DNA of 38,985 nucleotides, taken from NCBI GenBank assembly GCA_019747875.1, contig JAIEQI010000205.1, forward strand, positions 1-38,985. Direction: 5' to 3'. The stretch comes from Candidatus Obscuribacterales bacterium (GTDB taxonomy: Bacteria; Cyanobacteriota; Vampirovibrionia; Obscuribacterales; Obscuribacteraceae). The notes under the pieces were generated by a model. That model was not told the origin of the DNA. It searched no databases and saw only the letters and a program-made list of their open reading frames with translations. A program made the translations under genes and the position numbers. How positions within the stretch are numbered: the first letter of the stretch is position 1; each line of letters starts with the position of its first letter. Of the stretch, positions 25,787-33,037 are shown in pieces.

Positions 25787-25798
25787 ATACCCGGGTAT
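25787..25798. promoter_or_regulatory. 12-bp perfect palindrome in a divergent promoter region
   Basis: ATACCCGGGTAT lies in the 85-bp gap between the divergent nucleotidyltransferase and NfeD-like genes, about 36 bp from either start codon. It could be an operator for a dimeric repressor, but a single occurrence is weak evidence. Confidence 0.3.
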
Positions 25799-25833
25799 CT
25801 CCTCAGCAGACAATTGCTTATCCTGCAAGGATT

Positions 25834-26967
25834 ATGAGCCCCTTACAAGACCTTTATCTGTTGAGTTCGATACTCGGATTTGGTTACATCGTCGGATCTG
25901 CAGCTTTGGGCGCCTTTCATACGCATTCGGGTCAGATAGGGGACGGAGGTCACGGAGCAGGAAGTCACGGTCATGTTCACGGAGATTTAGGCTCACACGG
26001 ATTCGGGCATGGCGCAGCTGGATCGCATGGCGCAGGTGGATCTCATGGGACTGCAGGATCTCACGGCGTGGCTGGATCTCATGGCACTGTTGGATCTCAC
26101 GGCGCTCCTGGATCTCATGGCACTGTTGGATCTCACGGCAGTCCTGGATCTCATGGCAGTCCTGGATCTCACGGCAGTCCTGGATCTCACGGCAGTCCTG
26201 GATCTCACAACCCCCCTGGATCCCACAGCACTCATGGATCCCACAGCACTCCTGGATCTCACAGCACCGCCGGATCTCACAGCGCCCCTGGATCTCACAG
26301 CTCTGATGGATCTCATGGCTCAGATGGATCCCCTGGCGCAGAAGCACCCGGTCAAATGTCCGAGGCAGCTCATGATGCCTCACATGCACAAGGAGGGGAG
26401 TCACATCACGATGTGCACTTTCATGATCTTCGCCACCACCTATCGCAAACGACCACAATGGTTCCGGCCGCTTCCGGTGTTCCGAGCATATATCTCAAAT
26501 TGCTAGATATCCTCAGCCCCACGAAGCTATCTTTCTTCCTCTTTCTATTTGGTTTTGTCGGATACTTTTCACTTGCTATTCTGCCGGGCTATTTAAGCCT
26601 GGCACCAGCTGTGATACTGGGCTGGATTTGTGCAAACGCGTTTTTCAACATCCTAGGTACCATCCTAATGCGCATCGGCACATCAACGAACTTTACGAAA
26701 GAGAGCCAAATCGGCGCGCTCGGACAACTCACGCTATCCATTGACGACGGCGGACTTGGTGAGGTCATGCTTACGAGTAAGGGCTCAAGATATTCAGGAC
26801 CAGCCCGTCCGTATCTCAAAGGTCAAAGTATAAAAAAACTCGCTCAAGTTATTGTGGTTGACATTAAAGACGGTATCTTCATAGTAGAACCATTTGAGGA
26901 AGAGGAAATGGAATCACCGTTCAACCTTACAGTATCAAAGGAAGAGGAAAAACCAGAACCGAGATGA
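25834..26967 (+). CDS. NfeD/YqiJ-like membrane protein with Gly-Ser-His repeat linker
   Basis: A 377-residue membrane protein. A first membrane span (about 8-27) is followed by a Gly/His-rich stretch and 17 units of GSHxxx (63-166), then a His-rich segment (EAAHDASHAQGGESHHDVHFHDLRHH region, 177-203). Two or three further spans (about 232-280) and a C-terminal small beta-barrel of the NfeD/OB type follow (GALGQLTLSIDDGGLGEVML to DGIFIVEPFEEEE). NfeD-like proteins work with flotillins in membrane microdomains, and a flotillin is encoded 2.4 kb downstream. The repeat linker is not part of the usual family and may bind metal (Zn, Ni, Cu) or act as a spacer. Start ATG with CAAGG close upstream. 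A shorter paralogue follows. Confidence 0.82.
   Translation: MSPLQDLYLLSSILGFGYIVGSAALGAFHTHSGQIGDGGHGAGSHGHVHGDLGSHGFGHGAAGSHGAGGSHGTAGSHGVAGSHGTVGSHGAPGSHGTVGSHGSPGSHGSPGSHGSPGSHGSPGSHNPPGSHSTHGSHSTPGSHSTAGSHSAPGSHSSDGSHGSDGSPGAEAPGQMSEAAHDASHAQGGESHHDVHFHDLRHHLSQTTTMVPAASGVPSIYLKLLDILSPTKLSFFLFLFGFVGYFSLAILPGYLSLAPAVILGWICANAFFNILGTILMRIGTSTNFTKESQIGALGQLTLSIDDGGLGEVMLTSKGSRYSGPARPYLKGQSIKKLAQVIVVDIKDGIFIVEPFEEEEMESPFNLTVSKEEEKPEPR
26020..26331 (+). repeat. 18-bp coding tandem repeat (GSHxxx), about 17 units
   Basis: The unit is GGATCTCA(C/T)GGCnnnnnn, encoding Gly-Ser-His plus three variable residues (GSP, GTV, STP, SAP and others). Four consecutive units in the middle are almost identical, which indicates recent expansion. 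The period keeps the frame. Confidence 0.93.
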
Positions 26968-27019
26968 TCCACAAGAAATCTTGCCCTCTACTTTAGCTTC
27001 ATTTGGACGGAAACATGAA

Positions 27020-27802
27020 ATGTCACAACTCGAATTAGCTTATTGGATAAGTACAGTCATCGGATTCGTTTACATCGTCGGATCTGCACTCCTCGGGCAA
27101 CTGCACGGCGGCGACCACGGAGGAGTCCATGGTCATACCGGTCATGGATTCAGCGACGGCGGCGACCCAGGCGATGTCACCGTAACTGGTGGCGGGGATC
27201 CTGGAGACATAGATGTGAGTGCATCACACGGCGGTGATCCGGGCGATGTAAATACGAATACGCATCACCATGGCAGTCACAGCTCTGCGTTTGCTGACCG
27301 CGTGGCCGGCGAAGAACAATTAGGTGCCGCAAATGCAAGAACAAGAAGAAGCCATTCAGGAGAAACCTTTTACTGGAAGGTTGTGAGCGCGCTCAGCCCA
27401 ACGAAAATCAGCCTCATCCTGTTCTTCACCGGCGCAATCGGCTTGCTCACCCTAAAGGCTTTTCCATGGCTGGGCATTATCACCCTGATTCCATCCCTAA
27501 TAGTCGGATATTTCTTGGCAAGAATACTTCTGAATGTTCTAAATGCATTCGTATCGAAATTGCATGCCTCTACGAATTTCAACCAAGACAGCCTGGTAGG
27601 AACCGTCGGTGAATTAGTCTTGTCGATCGAACCTGGAAAAACCGGCGAAGTCATTCTTTCAGGACGCAGCGGTCGCCACAGCGCACCAGCCCGCGCACAA
27701 AACTCCGAAGTCGAAATTCGAAAGCTCAGCAAAGTAATCGTAGTCGACTGCAAAGACGGCGTTTTTTATGTCGAACCAATGACCGAGGATGAGCTTCGAT
27801 AG
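27020..27802 (+). CDS. NfeD/YqiJ-like membrane protein, paralogue with GGDPGD linker
   Basis: A 260-residue paralogue of the preceding protein. N-terminal spans match closely (IGFVYIVGSALLGQLH against LGFGYIVGSAALGAFH), as do the membrane region after SPTKIS and the C-terminal barrel (GTVGELVLSIEPGKTGEVIL, DCKDGVFYVEP). The linker is different: three GGDPGD units and a short HHHGSH run replace the GSH array, so it is acidic and much shorter. Start at ATG 27020 restores the paralogous N terminus; the longer frame from 26894 overlaps the upstream gene and is rejected. The two genes are 52 bp apart and probably one operon. Role as a flotillin partner is inferred from family and neighbourhood. 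Confidence 0.83.
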   Translation: MSQLELAYWISTVIGFVYIVGSALLGQLHGGDHGGVHGHTGHGFSDGGDPGDVTVTGGGDPGDIDVSASHGGDPGDVNTNTHHHGSHSSAFADRVAGEEQLGAANARTRRSHSGETFYWKVVSALSPTKISLILFFTGAIGLLTLKAFPWLGIITLIPSLIVGYFLARILLNVLNAFVSKLHASTNFNQDSLVGTVGELVLSIEPGKTGEVILSGRSGRHSAPARAQNSEVEIRKLSKVIVVDCKDGVFYVEPMTEDELR

Positions 27803-27842
27803 ACAAATTAACGCGCTCACGAATCACGTCCTGCCAAGCAAT

Positions 27843-29132
27843 CTATGAAGCACGCAAAATTCGGTCGCGATCTGGGATTTCCCGGATTAGTTTCTTTGAT
27901 GAAATCTCTGACTGTATCCCGTTCTTCCAGACGTCTCTGATCAGTTGCTCTGGTATTTGATGTTTATGTCCTAGACTAGAAATATCGATCAGAAAAGAGC
28001 AACCAGGTGGACCATAGTTAGTTCCCTCTTCTTTAACGCGCTCAACAAGCTCTTCCATGCGCCCAAGGCGCGGGACACTGGCACTTGCCGCCGCGGACCA
28101 TGACAACCACGGATCATTGTTTGCAAAATATACAAACGTGTCTTTCGCAAAACTCGTAATGGTCCGCTCCTGCATAAAGAACGGTTGCGCACTCATGTCT
28201 GGGCGTATCAAGTGAACCTGGTTCAGCTTTCCTGATTTCTCATTCTGTTTCAACAAATAATCTTTGACGATTCGATTGCCCATGCTGTGAGCAAACAAAC
28301 TAACGTTCTGCGCCGGAACCTCTTTCAACAACTCGTTCATCCAGAGATCAAAAAGAACCTGGCTGATTTCCAAAGCACGCTCAGATCTGCGATACGTGTT
28401 CACCTCAGGCAGTGGCGGTGCATTCACAGGCCCGACTGTCGCCCAGTCGAACGCGATCACCGGCTGATGAAAAGTAAGCGCCAGAATCGCCGTTTGCTCA
28501 AGTGCCATTTTCTGGCTGGTGCAACATCCGTGCAAAAAGATCAGATGCTCATTCGTCTGCGATCTCTTCAACAAATCACTAGTTGCATTTTTGAACGTGG
28601 CATACTGCTCATTACGAAACGGGTGGCAATCCTGATCATCCTTCAAAGACGGGATGCAAACTGTCAGCGCAGAATCCTTAAGCTGTTTCTCAAAGCTCGT
28701 GTAATACGGTCGATGCGCTTCCTTCCATGTAATTCGTTTGCACCCCCAGCTTTCCGCTGCGGCCAGATCCTCCGGAGAGAATGCATTCGCGTAAACGGCT
28801 ACGTGCGCGACACCAAACCAAACATGTTTCGATCCAATAAGCTGATCAACCGACAATTTCTTATAGGCGTCTTTCTGGAAGTGATTATTTCGATCGCTTA
28901 CAACCGGAACGGGAACGTCGATGTAAGTTCTGTTTTTTTCTTCCTTTGCAGTCTGAACGTTTGCGGAGACAGAACTATTCTGGGACTCCGAACCGATTTC
29001 AGTTGCTGCTGCCTGTACCCCGGGGGCAAAGAAAAGGAAAAACACCGCAAATACAGATGCGAGAATGATTTCGAAATCATTTCGGCTTGAAGTCACCAAA
29101 TGTACCACCGTATCCGCCACTAGAGTTACCAA
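27843..29132 (-). CDS. Exported alpha/beta-hydrolase-like protein (DUF900-type)
   Basis: A 429-residue protein with an N-terminal hydrophobic export signal (core about 22-36, AAATE after it). The body has an alpha/beta-hydrolase layout: LIFLHGCCTS for the oxyanion strand, VIAFDWATVG, and the nucleophile elbow FAHSMGN, which has Ala-His-Ser-Met-Gly rather than GxSxG, as in DUF900 family members. A late His near LGHKHQIP may complete the triad. Substrate unknown. The start is uncertain: TTG 29132, GTG 29120 and TTG/GTG near 29099 are all in frame; those near 29099 follow GGTGG and give a more compact signal. It is divergent from the flotillin and convergent with the NfeD-like pair. Confidence 0.75.
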   Translation of the reverse strand: MVTLVADTVVHLVTSSRNDFEIILASVFAVFFLFFAPGVQAAATEIGSESQNSSVSANVQTAKEEKNRTYIDVPVPVVSDRNNHFQKDAYKKLSVDQLIGSKHVWFGVAHVAVYANAFSPEDLAAAESWGCKRITWKEAHRPYYTSFEKQLKDSALTVCIPSLKDDQDCHPFRNEQYATFKNATSDLLKRSQTNEHLIFLHGCCTSQKMALEQTAILALTFHQPVIAFDWATVGPVNAPPLPEVNTYRRSERALEISQVLFDLWMNELLKEVPAQNVSLFAHSMGNRIVKDYLLKQNEKSGKLNQVHLIRPDMSAQPFFMQERTITSFAKDTFVYFANNDPWLSWSAAASASVPRLGRMEELVERVKEEGTNYGPPGCSFLIDISSLGHKHQIPEQLIRDVWKNGIQSEISSKKLIREIPDRDRILRAS

Positions 29133-29330
29133 GTATTAAACCCCAAAACTCACGCCTGGATGCAAATAGCGATATTTTATTCATCTCGGCACATATACAT
29201 TGCAAATGTATTAATATTAACGGCTACAATATTAAGTGCATATATACTGGCATCTATTGACAACCCTTAAGTCGGCTCAAAGACTGTTAAATCAAAAATT
29301 AGACTCACCCTGGAGGGTAGTGACTTATCA

Positions 29331-30980
29331 ATGGAATACGTTCTGATCGGCATGGCCGTAATAGTAGTTTGTGTTCTGTTTTCGCTAATCGTTGGAATGT
29401 TTCAAAAATGCCCGCCGAACACCGCGCTTATCGTGTTCGGTGCGTTCAGCAGCCAACCTAAAGTGATTAAAGGCGGCGGTACAGTTGTACTTCCGCTCTT
29501 ACAAGCATCGAAACCTTTGTCGCTTGAAGTTATGACTATCGATGTGAAATCGTCCGCTGCATGTCTTACAAAGAACGGCGTACCCGTTTTTGTAGAAGGC
29601 GTCGCGCAAGTAAAAGTAGACGGCGACGACGAATCAATTCGCACAGCCGCCGAGCAATTCTTGAGCAAATCCGTCGATGACGTTATGGCAGTTGCGCATG
29701 AAACCCTGATTGGTCATCTGCGCGGCATTTTGGGAACGATGGAAGTTGAAGAACTAATTCAAAGCACCGAATCGTTCTCCCGCAAAGTGCAAGAAAACAC
29801 AATCCCCGATCTCAGAAAAATGGGATTGACGATTGTGTCTTTCACAATTAAAGAGATACGCGACTCGGTTGGATATCTAGAGCAACTCGGTAGAAAGCAA
29901 GCTGCTGAGACAAAGCAGCGCGCCGACATCGGCGTCGCGGAAGCCACCAAATTAACAGAAGTGGCGAAAGCTGAAGCGATGCGACAAACGCAAATCGCTC
30001 AAGCCGCCGCAGCTCGTGAAACAACAATTGCAAAAGCAAATGCTGAGCGGGACGCCAAAATCGCCCAAGCTCACGCAGCGCAAGAAGGTGAAAAAGCGCA
30101 GTTGGAAAACGCTGCCAAGATCGCCGAATCACAGCGCGACTTGCAAGTAAAACAAGCCGAGTACTCCGGCGAAATCGCACAGAAGAAAGCTGCCGCTGAC
30201 CTTGCGTATGAAATCGTCAAAGCGCAAAGCACGCAAAAACTGATTGAAGAACAGCAGAAAATCAAAATCGTTGAAGCACAAAAATCAGTTGAATTGCAAG
30301 CTGTCGAAGTACAAAAGCGCCAGGTGATGCTTGAAGCCGAAATCACGAAACCGGCAGAAGCAGAGCAAAGCCGTACTCGCATCAACGCGCAAGCCGAACA
30401 AGAAAAGCGCAGAATTCTTGCGCAGGCTGACGCCGAATCGGCAAAGATGCGCGCAGCTGGTGAGGCTGAAGCGCTGCGCATTCGAGCACTGGCCGAAGCA
30501 GAAGCAACGCGTGCAACCGGTTTGGCACTAGCGGAATCGAAGAAGGCGCAAGGTCTTGCCGAAGCTGCCATTATCGCCGCGAAAGGTGATGCTGAAGCAC
30601 AAGCGATGGCTAAGCGAGCAGAGGCATACAAACAGTATAACGATGCTGCTATTGCTTCTATGATTATCGAGAAGTTGCCGCAAATCGTGGAATCAGCCTC
30701 CGCTCCGTTGTCCAAGATTGGCTCGGTTACGTTGCTGTCCACAGGCGGCGAAAGTCTCGGCGCCAGCAGGCTAACCGCGGAAGTTGTGAACGCGGCTGCA
30801 CAAAGCTTGCACCTGGTGAAGGGTCTAACCGGAATCGATTTGAGCTCCGCGTTGAATAAACACTTCACGGGTTCGAACACCAGCGAAGATAAGCGCATCG
30901 AAAACCGTCCAGCCAGCTCCCGTCCAGCAGACGGACAGCAAACACCGGTTACATCGACAACACTGCCACCAAGACAGTAA
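29331..30980 (+). CDS. Flotillin/YqiK-like SPFH-domain protein
   Basis: A 549-residue membrane-microdomain scaffold protein. One N-terminal span (about 4-22) is followed by an SPFH/band-7 domain (about 30-190, with FVEGVAQVKVDGDDESI and GHLRGILGTMEVEELI). A long Ala/Glu/Gln/Lys-rich coiled coil follows (about 190-435), then a conserved C-terminal part (AAIASMIIEKLPQIVES) and a disordered Ser/Pro/Thr tail. Flotillins oligomerise on the inner face of the membrane and organise protein complexes; their usual gene partners are NfeD/YqiJ proteins, two of which lie upstream. GGAGGG precedes the ATG at slightly long spacing. A strong terminator follows at 31092. Upstream gap 29133-29330 is AT-rich with several possible -10s (for example TATACT at 29243) but no clear promoter. 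Confidence 0.94.
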   Translation: MEYVLIGMAVIVVCVLFSLIVGMFQKCPPNTALIVFGAFSSQPKVIKGGGTVVLPLLQASKPLSLEVMTIDVKSSAACLTKNGVPVFVEGVAQVKVDGDDESIRTAAEQFLSKSVDDVMAVAHETLIGHLRGILGTMEVEELIQSTESFSRKVQENTIPDLRKMGLTIVSFTIKEIRDSVGYLEQLGRKQAAETKQRADIGVAEATKLTEVAKAEAMRQTQIAQAAAARETTIAKANAERDAKIAQAHAAQEGEKAQLENAAKIAESQRDLQVKQAEYSGEIAQKKAAADLAYEIVKAQSTQKLIEEQQKIKIVEAQKSVELQAVEVQKRQVMLEAEITKPAEAEQSRTRINAQAEQEKRRILAQADAESAKMRAAGEAEALRIRALAEAEATRATGLALAESKKAQGLAEAAIIAAKGDAEAQAMAKRAEAYKQYNDAAIASMIIEKLPQIVESASAPLSKIGSVTLLSTGGESLGASRLTAEVVNAAAQSLHLVKGLTGIDLSSALNKHFTGSNTSEDKRIENRPASSRPADGQQTPVTSTTLPPRQ

Positions 30981-31091
30981 GCGCCACAAAGCTCCAAAAA
31001 CAGCGAGCAAACTGCCGATTAGAGCGCAATGTCGCAGAGAGCAATTCAAGCGAAATTTGTCGCCTGAGAGCACCGCAAACATAATAAACAG

Positions 31092-31118
31092 AGACCTCCC
31101 TCCAAAGGGAGGTCTTTT
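31092..31118 (+). terminator. Strong Rho-independent terminator after flotillin
   Basis: AGACCTCCCT (31092-31101) pairs with AGGGAGGTCT (31106-31115) around the loop CCAA, followed by TTTTGTTCT. It is 112 bp after the flotillin stop and isolates it from the ATPase gene. Confidence 0.92.
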
Positions 31119-31179
31119 GTTCTACTGTATCCATCAAGCCCTTCACCTCTAGCCCAAAGCGATTGCGATCTCAAAGGGG

Positions 31180-31185
31180 TATAAT
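31180..31185 (+). promoter_or_regulatory. -10 element for a possibly leaderless transcript
   Basis: A perfect TATAAT ends 7 bp before the GTG at 31193. RNA started at the normal distance would begin at or next to the start codon. No good -35 is visible. Confidence 0.4.
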
Positions 31186-31192
31186 TGCCTAC

Positions 31193-31732
31193 GTGAAAAA
31201 AATTACCATTACCGGATCTAGCGGAGTCGGCAAAACGACCCTCTGCACGAAGCTCGCCCAAGAGCTTCAGCTCCCGCTTATTGAGGAGACAGCGCGAGTA
31301 TTATGCGAGCAAATGGGATACAAACGCATCGGCGAAATTCCCGAACAAGAGCAATTCAAACGCAACGTCCTTTCCAAACAAATAGAAGTAGAACGCAAGC
31401 ACGAGAGTTTTGTGTCTGATCGCTCCGCATTGGACTGCTGGATACTTTGGCAGCGCTGGAACATCTGCTCAGCTATGACATATGACACCGAAGAAATTTA
31501 CACTACCGTTGCCGATCACGCCAGAAACTATACACACATCATTTATGTTCCACCTCTCTTTACGGCTATTGATGATGGTTTTCGATGGATTGAACCAGAC
31601 TACATAAAGCAGATCGATCGAATCACACGAATGACTTTGTACGATTTAAATTTATGGGATCGCACACTAACAATCAGCTCAAGCTCGCTGGCGGAGCGGA
31701 TTCTCGAGGCGCGGAGTTGGCTTGAACAATAG
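31193..31732 (+). CDS. P-loop ATPase/kinase-like protein (AAA_28 / NadR-like)
   Basis: A 179-residue protein opening with a strand and Walker A loop (TITGSSGVGKTT, 5-16), then a Glu-rich segment (PLIEETAR) and a DRSALDCW motif as found in NadR-type nucleoside kinases and related small ATPases. Two aspartates in AIDDG and basic residues near the end fit a lid region. It probably phosphorylates a small molecule or works as a small ATPase; the substrate is unknown. GTG at 31193 is chosen because it places the P-loop strand at the N terminus; TTG at 31163 would overlap the apparent promoter. Its last 11 bases overlap the BtuF-like gene, so the two are cotranscribed. Confidence 0.78.
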   Translation: MKKITITGSSGVGKTTLCTKLAQELQLPLIEETARVLCEQMGYKRIGEIPEQEQFKRNVLSKQIEVERKHESFVSDRSALDCWILWQRWNICSAMTYDTEEIYTTVADHARNYTHIIYVPPLFTAIDDGFRWIEPDYIKQIDRITRMTLYDLNLWDRTLTISSSSLAERILEARSWLEQ

Positions 31733-32660
31733 ATCAATACCGCAAATACTTCGATGCATCGGAGGAATGACGATTGCGGCAGCCATTCCAATCGTTCTTC
31801 ATTTCTGCTCTTCCAGCGCCAATGCGGATGACTCGAACAAATCCGCAAGACTTGTATCACTCGCGCCTTCAAACACCGAACTAATATACAGCCTGAACGC
31901 TGGTGGACAATTAGTCGGGGTTTCCGATGTCTGTGATTATCCACCTGAGGCAAAGAAAAAAGAGAAGGTAGGTAGCTTTAATTCAGTCAAACTAGAAAAG
32001 CTAACAAAATTGCATCCCGACAGAATCTTGTTAATTACCGGACAAGAAGCACTGGCCAATACTTTGAAGAAGCATAAGCTGCCCATAACGGTGCTAGACA
32101 ACAGCACAATTGAGCAAATACCAAAGAACTTGGAAACGCTCGGAGCGATCACTAACAAGAACGAAGAAGCACAAACACTCAAAGACAATTTCACTAAAAG
32201 TCTCAACGATCTTAAGTCTATTCTTTCACGCAGCAAATCCCGTCCCCGTGTCCTCATCTGCGTTTGGCCGCAGCCACTGATGGCTGCCGGAAAAGGCAGC
32301 TTCATGGATCAGTGCATCACCATATGCGGTGGCGTAAACTGCACAGGCGACTTATCCCAAGCTTACCCTCGCGTAAATCCGGAGCGACTCCTGCTTATAA
32401 AGCCTGACATCATCCTCGTCCCAAACGAAGTTCGCAATGAAAAGTTCTGGCTAAAGGCGCCCTGGAAATATATGGCAGCCGTCAAACAAAACAAACTCTT
32501 CGTGCTCCCGCAATACGAAACCGACTGCCTCTACAGACCGACCCTGCGCATCAAAGACGCACTCCATTGGCTAGCCACCACAATCCACCCAGAATTCAAA
32601 AAAGAAATCGACGCCTGGTATCGAACGAAGTCCCCTTCACATCCACCATCAAGGATCTAA
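31722..32660 (+). CDS. BtuF-like periplasmic metal-chelate binding protein
   Basis: A 312-residue ABC-transporter solute-binding protein of the helical-backbone (BtuF/FhuD) class that binds cobalamin, haem or siderophores outside the cytoplasmic membrane. A signal peptide ends near SANA, residue 35. Family stretches are RLVSLAPSNTELIYSL, LVGVSDVCDYPPEA, LEKLTKLHPDRILL, and a C-terminal KAPWKYMAAVKQNKLFVLP. The start is TTG at 31722: GGAG lies five bases upstream, whereas the internal ATG at 31767 has GGAGG too close. No permease or ATPase (btuC/btuD) gene is adjacent, so it must use components encoded elsewhere. Location just before the hem genes is suggestive of haem or cobalamin, but ligand is not determined. 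Confidence 0.87.
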   Translation: MNNRSIPQILRCIGGMTIAAAIPIVLHFCSSSANADDSNKSARLVSLAPSNTELIYSLNAGGQLVGVSDVCDYPPEAKKKEKVGSFNSVKLEKLTKLHPDRILLITGQEALANTLKKHKLPITVLDNSTIEQIPKNLETLGAITNKNEEAQTLKDNFTKSLNDLKSILSRSKSRPRVLICVWPQPLMAAGKGSFMDQCITICGGVNCTGDLSQAYPRVNPERLLLIKPDIILVPNEVRNEKFWLKAPWKYMAAVKQNKLFVLPQYETDCLYRPTLRIKDALHWLATTIHPEFKKEIDAWYRTKSPSHPPSRI

Positions 32661-33037
32661 GCACCGACAGCGCAATAGATGAAGCCGGTATAAAGTCTCC
32701 TTATTCAACAATATCGGCAAGGTGGAAAAACTTTCATGTCACCGATAGGAGTAGCTGACCGGAGACAGCTCCGTAGGCACTTACTATTATTGGCTGTGCG
32801 GGTGTTTGCTAAAACGTTACGCCGTAGCGGCAGCGGGGTATGCGGGAGCCGCCAGTGGCTATAATTTGCGGGAGCATCCTTTGCTGTTCTTGGACTTGTC
32901 ATGAGAATGTGGTCCAAACGGTTCTGGAGACCGATCGGCCACAAGCAACCCGGCTAAACAGCCCATCCGGTCCTACATCCGACAAAGCTCCGGAACAACC
33001 CGGCATCCCAGGCAAGCTACAGCCGAAAAGAGCAAAA
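32661..33037 (+). promoter_or_regulatory. Structured leader/promoter region before hemA
   Basis: This 377-bp region holds several possible RNA stems: GGTG/CACC nested with ATCGG/CCGAT (32713-32746), CGGAG-ACAG-CTCCG (32760-32773) and a GC-rich stem around 32830-32856. A TATAAT occurs at 32860-32865; if used, the RNA start would be near 32872 and the hemA start would have to lie downstream. A short ORF of 18 codons starts at 32901. No riboswitch class was recognised. Confidence 0.35.

Noticed and set aside
26020..26331. CRISPR array at the 18-bp repeats
   Set aside because: Units are contiguous, in frame and without spacers; they are coding repeats. The same applies to the 51-bp repeats at 1-255.
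28287..29090. Plus-strand ORF of 267 codons opposite the hydrolase
   Set aside because: Antisense; Arg/Cys-rich composition unlike a real protein, and the opposite strand has a signal peptide and hydrolase motifs.
30071..30997. Long minus-strand ORF (308 codons) inside the flotillin gene
   Set aside because: Antisense shadow caused by Ala/Glu/Gln-rich coiled-coil codons; Ala/Ser/Cys-rich product with no recognised motif.
32901..32957. Leader peptide ORF (18 codons) upstream of hemA
   Set aside because: No convincing ribosome site and no special codon run; probably chance.
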